From the NCBI GenBank assembly GCA_041917755.1, contig JAYRWY010000005.1, positions 1 through 64,000 on the forward strand: a DNA stretch of 64,000 bases, read 5' to 3'. This document shows, piece by piece, positions 60,488 through 64,000 of this stretch. The stretch's first letter is position 1; each line of letters starts with the position of its first letter. The notes below the pieces were generated by a model that saw nothing but the letters and a program-made list of their open reading frames with translations, did no database searches and was not told the DNA's origin. This DNA is from RGZA01 sp041917755 (GTDB lineage Bacteria > Pseudomonadota > Alphaproteobacteria > UBA9219 > RGZA01). The translations under genes were made by a program, and so were the position numbers.

Positions 60488-61348
60488 ATGCAAGTTGAAC
60501 AAGACCAAGCATTACGTATTTTGATGTCCGCGGGCGAAGCCGATGACGAACATCTGGATATCGGCGAAGTTGCCCTTGCCCTGGCAGCGCTTGAAGACAA
60601 CACCTCGGCTCTACCACCTTACCGTTCGTTTCTGGATATGGTGGTGCGTGACATTCAACGCAAAAGTGGCGGCTTCACCGGCAATGGCGACAATGCGCCC
60701 AAGCTCACCTTGGATGAACAGATTTTATTATTACGCAACACGCTGGTGTTGAATTTCGGGTTCACAGGCGATCGCGACAGTTACAACAGTCTGGAAAACG
60801 CAAACCTGATGCGCGTCATTGACCGGCGCAAAGGCCTTCCCGTGGCACTGGGCATTCTCTATCTGCATATTGCGCGCAAACTGGGCTGGAATATGGTCGG
60901 ATTGAGCTTTCCCGGGCACTTTCTGTTACGTCTTGAAACCGATGGCGAACGCGCCATTCTCGACCCGTTTGATAATTGCGTGGTACGTCACACGATTGAT
61001 TTACGCGAACTTTTAAAATCCACACAAGGCAGCGAGGCAGAATTACTGCCCGAACATTATGAACCGGTTACCGATCGTCAGGTACTGCTGCGTCTGCAAA
61101 ACAATATCAAGATGCGCCGCTTGCAGCATGGCGCGCTGGAAAAGGCCATCGATTGTCTGCAAACCATGGTCTTGTTTGCACCTAACGAAGCGATGCTGTG
61201 GCGCGAGCTAGGGTTATTCCATGGCAAGGTTGGCAATATCAAAAGCGCAGTATCCGCGCTTGAGACATTTATGAAACTGGGCGTGCCGGAAAGTTTGAAA
61301 CATCAAACCGCGCTGATATTGCAAAAACTGCGCAGCGGCCTGCAGTAA
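60488..61348 (+). CDS. SirB1-family transglutaminase-like protein
   Basis: 286 residues. N-terminal ~200 residues are a SirB1 transglutaminase-like domain (NSLENANLMRVIDRRKGLPV, ALGILYLHIARKLGWNMVG, FPGHFLLRLE, LDPFDNC); the usual catalytic Cys is not present at the expected position. The C-terminal 90 residues form a TPR-like region (LQNNIKMRRLQHGALEKAID, AMLWRELGLFHGKVGNIKSA). Function uncertain. It stands between yraN and the two-component genes on the other strand. Confidence 0.85.
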   Translation: MQVEQDQALRILMSAGEADDEHLDIGEVALALAALEDNTSALPPYRSFLDMVVRDIQRKSGGFTGNGDNAPKLTLDEQILLLRNTLVLNFGFTGDRDSYNSLENANLMRVIDRRKGLPVALGILYLHIARKLGWNMVGLSFPGHFLLRLETDGERAILDPFDNCVVRHTIDLRELLKSTQGSEAELLPEHYEPVTDRQVLLRLQNNIKMRRLQHGALEKAIDCLQTMVLFAPNEAMLWRELGLFHGKVGNIKSAVSALETFMKLGVPESLKHQTALILQKLRSGLQ

Positions 61349-61365
61349 CAAAACCCCAATAAAAC

Positions 61366-62367
61366 CTACACAATAATGGTAATGCGCAGACCCGGCGCGT
61401 TATCGGCAAGGCTAATGGTGCCATTGTGCAATTCCACCGCCGCCTGCACAAAACTCAGGCCCAAGCCGTGCCCCGGCTGGCTGCGTGATTGTTCGCTGCG
61501 ATAAAACCGTTGAAAGACCTTATCGCGTTCAGTGTCGGCGATACCGCATCCATTATCTGTGATGACCACCGTATTGCGAATACCGTCTGTGGACAGTTGC
61601 ACGGTTACCGCGCCGCCCGCTGGTGTAAACTTCAACGCATTATCCAGCAAATTGGCAAATACCTGAAACCATAAATCCTTATCGCCCAGTTGCTGACACG
61701 CCGTTAAATCATGCGACAGTTCAATCTGCTTTTCATCAAACATCGGCTCATATAATTCAATCACATCCCGCAAGACATCCTGCATCGCAAAGTGGCGAAA
61801 CGCCTGATGCCGCTTGCCTTTTTCGATATTGGCAATCCGCAGCAACGCATTGAACATATCCAAAATCCGGTCCGCTTCGTGCAGGGCCTGCTCGGCTAAT
61901 TTTTCATTGGGGTTGGCGCGCAAATCTTCTAAGTGATGGCGCAAACGCGACAGCGGGGTGCGCAAATCATGTGCGATATTATCCGACACATGCCGCACAT
62001 TTTGCATGGAGGTTTCAATGCGCGACAGGAAATGATTGAGCAACCGCGCAAGATTGGATAAGTCATCCCACCTTGATTGTACATTTATCCGCCCGCTCAA
62101 ATCGCCGGTATCAATAATATGCCATGCGGTTTCGGCAATGCGGTTGACGCGGCTCACTACAAAAAAGCTGATATAGAAACTAATCAGCACAATCAACACC
62201 ATTGCCGCCAATGCCACGCCTGCCAGCCATTCAAAGGTAGGGGTGCTCACATCCGGATGCGCCGCCAGCGTATAAATAATAAAGGCAGACACCAACCCCA
62301 CCAGCAGGAAAAACAGCATGGCAATGATAAAACTAGAACTGGAGAGGTATGATTTAATTTTCATCAT
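61366..62367 (-). CDS. Sensor histidine kinase
   Basis: 333 residues. Membrane helices at about 12-34 and 48-70 with a very short (about 12-residue) periplasmic loop, a HAMP domain (73-125), H-box DNIAHDLRTPLSRLRHHLE with His134, then N, G1 and G2 boxes (LLDNALKFTP, ITDNGCGIAD, HGLGLSFVQA). The short loop suggests that signals are sensed in the membrane. It overlaps its response regulator gene by 4 bases (ATGA) and forms an operon with it. Relative of CusS/QseC-type kinases; the stimulus is unknown. Confidence 0.93.
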   Translation of the reverse strand: MMKIKSYLSSSSFIIAMLFFLLVGLVSAFIIYTLAAHPDVSTPTFEWLAGVALAAMVLIVLISFYISFFVVSRVNRIAETAWHIIDTGDLSGRINVQSRWDDLSNLARLLNHFLSRIETSMQNVRHVSDNIAHDLRTPLSRLRHHLEDLRANPNEKLAEQALHEADRILDMFNALLRIANIEKGKRHQAFRHFAMQDVLRDVIELYEPMFDEKQIELSHDLTACQQLGDKDLWFQVFANLLDNALKFTPAGGAVTVQLSTDGIRNTVVITDNGCGIADTERDKVFQRFYRSEQSRSQPGHGLGLSFVQAAVELHNGTISLADNAPGLRITIIV

Positions 62368-63044
62368 GCCCCCGTATCATCAAGCGTATAACCGGTTCCA
62401 CGCACTGTTTTCAAAAGCGGTTTTTCAAACCCTTTATCAATTTTATTTCTAAGGCGGCTGATATGCACATCAATCACATTGGTCTGCGGATCAAAATGAT
62501 AATCCCACACCGCCTCCAATAACATTGCGCGCGTCACCACATGGCCCTTATTGCGCGCCAGATATTCCAGTAAACGGAACTCGCGGCTCTGCAATGCAAT
62601 CACCTGATGTGCACGCGTGACCTTGCGCGCCACCACATCAATCATCAAATCCCCAATAGACAGCGTGGTTTCCGGCACTACTTGCTGCTGGCGACGCACC
62701 ATAATTTCAAGGCGCGCCATCAACTCATCATAGGAAAATGGCTTGACCAGATAATCATCGCCGCCGCTGCGCAGCCCTTTCACGCGGTCATCCACTTCGC
62801 CCAATGCACTTAAGATAATAATCGGCACGCGGTTTCCGGCGCTGCGCAACGCCGCAATCACATCCAGCCCATCCATCTTTGGTAACATGCGGTCAACAAT
62901 CAGCGCATCGAAGGTCTGCGCCTTGGCCAACTTCAATCCTGATGAGCCATCCTGCGCGCATTGCACGCTGTGCCCGGCGTCTTCCAGTGTTTTGGAAAGC
63001 TGCCCCGATAAAATCTTATCATCTTCAATCACAAGTAATCGCAT
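62364..63044 (-). CDS. OmpR-family response regulator
   Basis: 226 residues from the ATG at 63044 (MRLLVIEDDKILSGQL); an earlier in-frame start at 63086 adds 14 residues outside the domain. Receiver with acidic D9-D10, phospho-acceptor Asp51 (FDALIVDRMLPKMDG), and Lys in YLVKPFSYDELMAR. C-terminal winged helix with LQSREFRLLEYLARNKGHVV and VIDVHISRLRNKID. It is the partner of the kinase downstream. Its gene target cannot be told; it lies next to gshB only by position. Confidence 0.94.
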   Translation of the reverse strand: MRLLVIEDDKILSGQLSKTLEDAGHSVQCAQDGSSGLKLAKAQTFDALIVDRMLPKMDGLDVIAALRSAGNRVPIIILSALGEVDDRVKGLRSGGDDYLVKPFSYDELMARLEIMVRRQQQVVPETTLSIGDLMIDVVARKVTRAHQVIALQSREFRLLEYLARNKGHVVTRAMLLEAVWDYHFDPQTNVIDVHISRLRNKIDKGFEKPLLKTVRGTGYTLDDTGA

Positions 63045-63122
63045 AGGCCCAGTTTCATGTGAACCGCTGATGAATTCAACCTGCAACCAAATAGGATGGA
63101 AAATGGCAATAAAAAGGGGGGA

Positions 63123-63830
63123 TTAGTTCAACCGTGGCTTATTGTTATTGCTTGGCTGCGCCCATATCGCCATATGCCTTGAATCAATCCGGTTGGCAGG
63201 ACGGGCAAAACCGAATATGCCGGCGTCTGTTTTCAATACACGCTCGATCATGCCATTTAATACGCCAGCCACGGTTTCATTTGCGCTGACAAACGCCTTA
63301 TTGGCAATTTCCTGCACCAGAAAAACCGACGCGTTATGCGTGCCGTATTTTGCATCGATATTCTGCATGGCGGTCATCTGGCGGTTCAAAATGTCCATGG
63401 CATAAAACTGGCGAAGCACTCCGTCATCCGTGCTTGGCGCTGTTTCCAACACACGCACTGCAAGGCGTGCAATTTCCGCATGATCCGTCATGTCATGCTT
63501 ACCGCCCTTGCTTGCCGCGCGCATGACTTCAATCGCTTTATCCAGCGATGGTAAGATCTGGCTTTCATTTCCGGTCAGTTCAGCAACCGCCATATAATAT
63601 TGCGCGGCCAATAATCCGGTTTTCGATGACAGCACAACACCAGCCGCATTCTTGAACATATCATCAATGATGGTTTGGCTTGGCGCGGCATCATACGCAG
63701 CCAGGTAATGCTCGAGCGCACGCTGATGGTCATTATATGAAAAAGCGGTGCGCGCCATATCCAGCTGCGCATTGCCCTCATTGAACAACACGTCTTCATC
63801 GCCGATGGGCTGATATAACCTTTTTGTCAT
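63123..63830 (-). CDS. Unknown protein, TPR-like
   Basis: 235 residues, no signal peptide. Residues 15-90 look like two tetratricopeptide-type helix pairs (ARTAFSYNDHQRALEHYLAA, KTGLLAAQYYMAVAELTGN). The rest is helical (GGKHDMTDHAEIARLAVRVL, FVSANETVAGVLNGMIERVL). No family assigned. Divergent from gshB. Confidence 0.55.
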   Translation of the reverse strand: MTKRLYQPIGDEDVLFNEGNAQLDMARTAFSYNDHQRALEHYLAAYDAAPSQTIIDDMFKNAAGVVLSSKTGLLAAQYYMAVAELTGNESQILPSLDKAIEVMRAASKGGKHDMTDHAEIARLAVRVLETAPSTDDGVLRQFYAMDILNRQMTAMQNIDAKYGTHNASVFLVQEIANKAFVSANETVAGVLNGMIERVLKTDAGIFGFARPANRIDSRHMAIWAQPSNNNKPRLN

Positions 63831-63911
63831 GCCGCCAAAGTAATACCAAACAATACTTTCACCAATCTATTTTTGGCCTTTTCTTTTCATGGTTTCCGAC
63901 TAGGTTCTTGG

Positions 63912-64000
63912 ATGATGAGCACAAATTCCAGGAAAAAACTGCGCGTAGCCCTACAGATGGACCCGTTATCGGGCATTAATATTAATGGCGACAGCACCTT
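63912..64000 (+). CDS. gshB: Glutathione synthetase, N-terminal start (runs off the window)
   Basis: Start at 63912 or 63915 (tandem ATGs); 29 complete codons are present. After a short basic leader the peptide has LRVALQMDPLSGININGDST, the first strand of prokaryotic glutathione synthetase (compare xKVAxQMDPIxxINIxGDST). It joins gamma-glutamylcysteine to glycine with ATP. The position downstream of rsmI-yraN agrees with common alphaproteobacterial gene order. Confidence 0.85.
   Translation, partial: MMSTNSRKKLRVALQMDPLSGININGDST

Noticed and set aside
1..64000. CRISPR array
   Set aside because: No series of regularly spaced identical repeats and no cas genes were seen.

Overview
The window reads as chromosomal DNA of a flagellated, probably aerobic alphaproteobacterium. 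The support is gene content and order: hslV beside a histidine cluster, the order lpoA-like / rsmI / yraN / gshB, an oxygen-dependent HemF, TrmL, a flagellin and a chemoreceptor. I cannot fix the genus; a Rhodospirillales- or Micavibrio-like lineage is only a guess.

Layout. 1-6.9 kb: the start of a flagellin gene, a KdpD-like kinase convergent with a KdpE-like regulator, an aquaporin and an autotransporter. 6.97-17.45 kb: a genomic island of about 10.4 kb. 17.5-22 kb: a pyruvate-carboxyltransferase-like protein, TrmL, a HAD-type protein. 22-33 kb: HemF, polyamine enzymes (AguA, AguB and an ornithine-decarboxylase-type enzyme), a chemoreceptor, malic enzyme. 33-40 kb: a PRPP-synthetase-like enzyme, two paralogous secreted Cys-rich proteins, HslV. 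40-48 kb: hisD, a hisC-hisB fusion, hisH, hisA, hisF and hisE, interleaved with unknown genes on the other strand. 48-64 kb: HIT protein, RNase PH, RdgB, HemW, a large Pro/Ala-rich protein, a pentapeptide-repeat protein, an LpoA-like lipoprotein, RsmI, YraN, a SirB1-type protein, a two-component system and the start of gshB.

The most striking feature is the island. A host tRNA-Lys(CUU) gene on the minus strand has been cut in its anticodon loop. Its 3' half lies at 6973-7017 and its 5' half at 17415-17453, and the two ends share an 8-bp direct repeat. Unlike most tRNA-targeting elements, this one does not rebuild the gene at an island end. Instead it carries a complete tRNA-Lys(CUU) gene in its middle (12948-13270), beside its own tyrosine integrase. 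That gene is interrupted by a 247-nt group I intron between anticodon bases 35 and 36, inside the 8-bp sequence that serves as the integration core. The spliced island tRNA differs from the rejoined host tRNA only by one compensatory base pair (28:42).

My interpretation is that the element destroys a host tRNA gene and replaces it with a copy that its own integrase cannot cut, because a self-splicing intron occupies the target. This would also make loss of the tRNA-bearing part costly. The island's other cargo is a cytosine methyltransferase / restriction nuclease / Vsr / reverse transcriptase gene train, and a second train with two GIY-YIG proteins, a possible uracil-DNA-glycosylase-fold protein and an N-terminally altered ADP-ribosylglycohydrolase. 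Both look like DNA-processing or defence functions.
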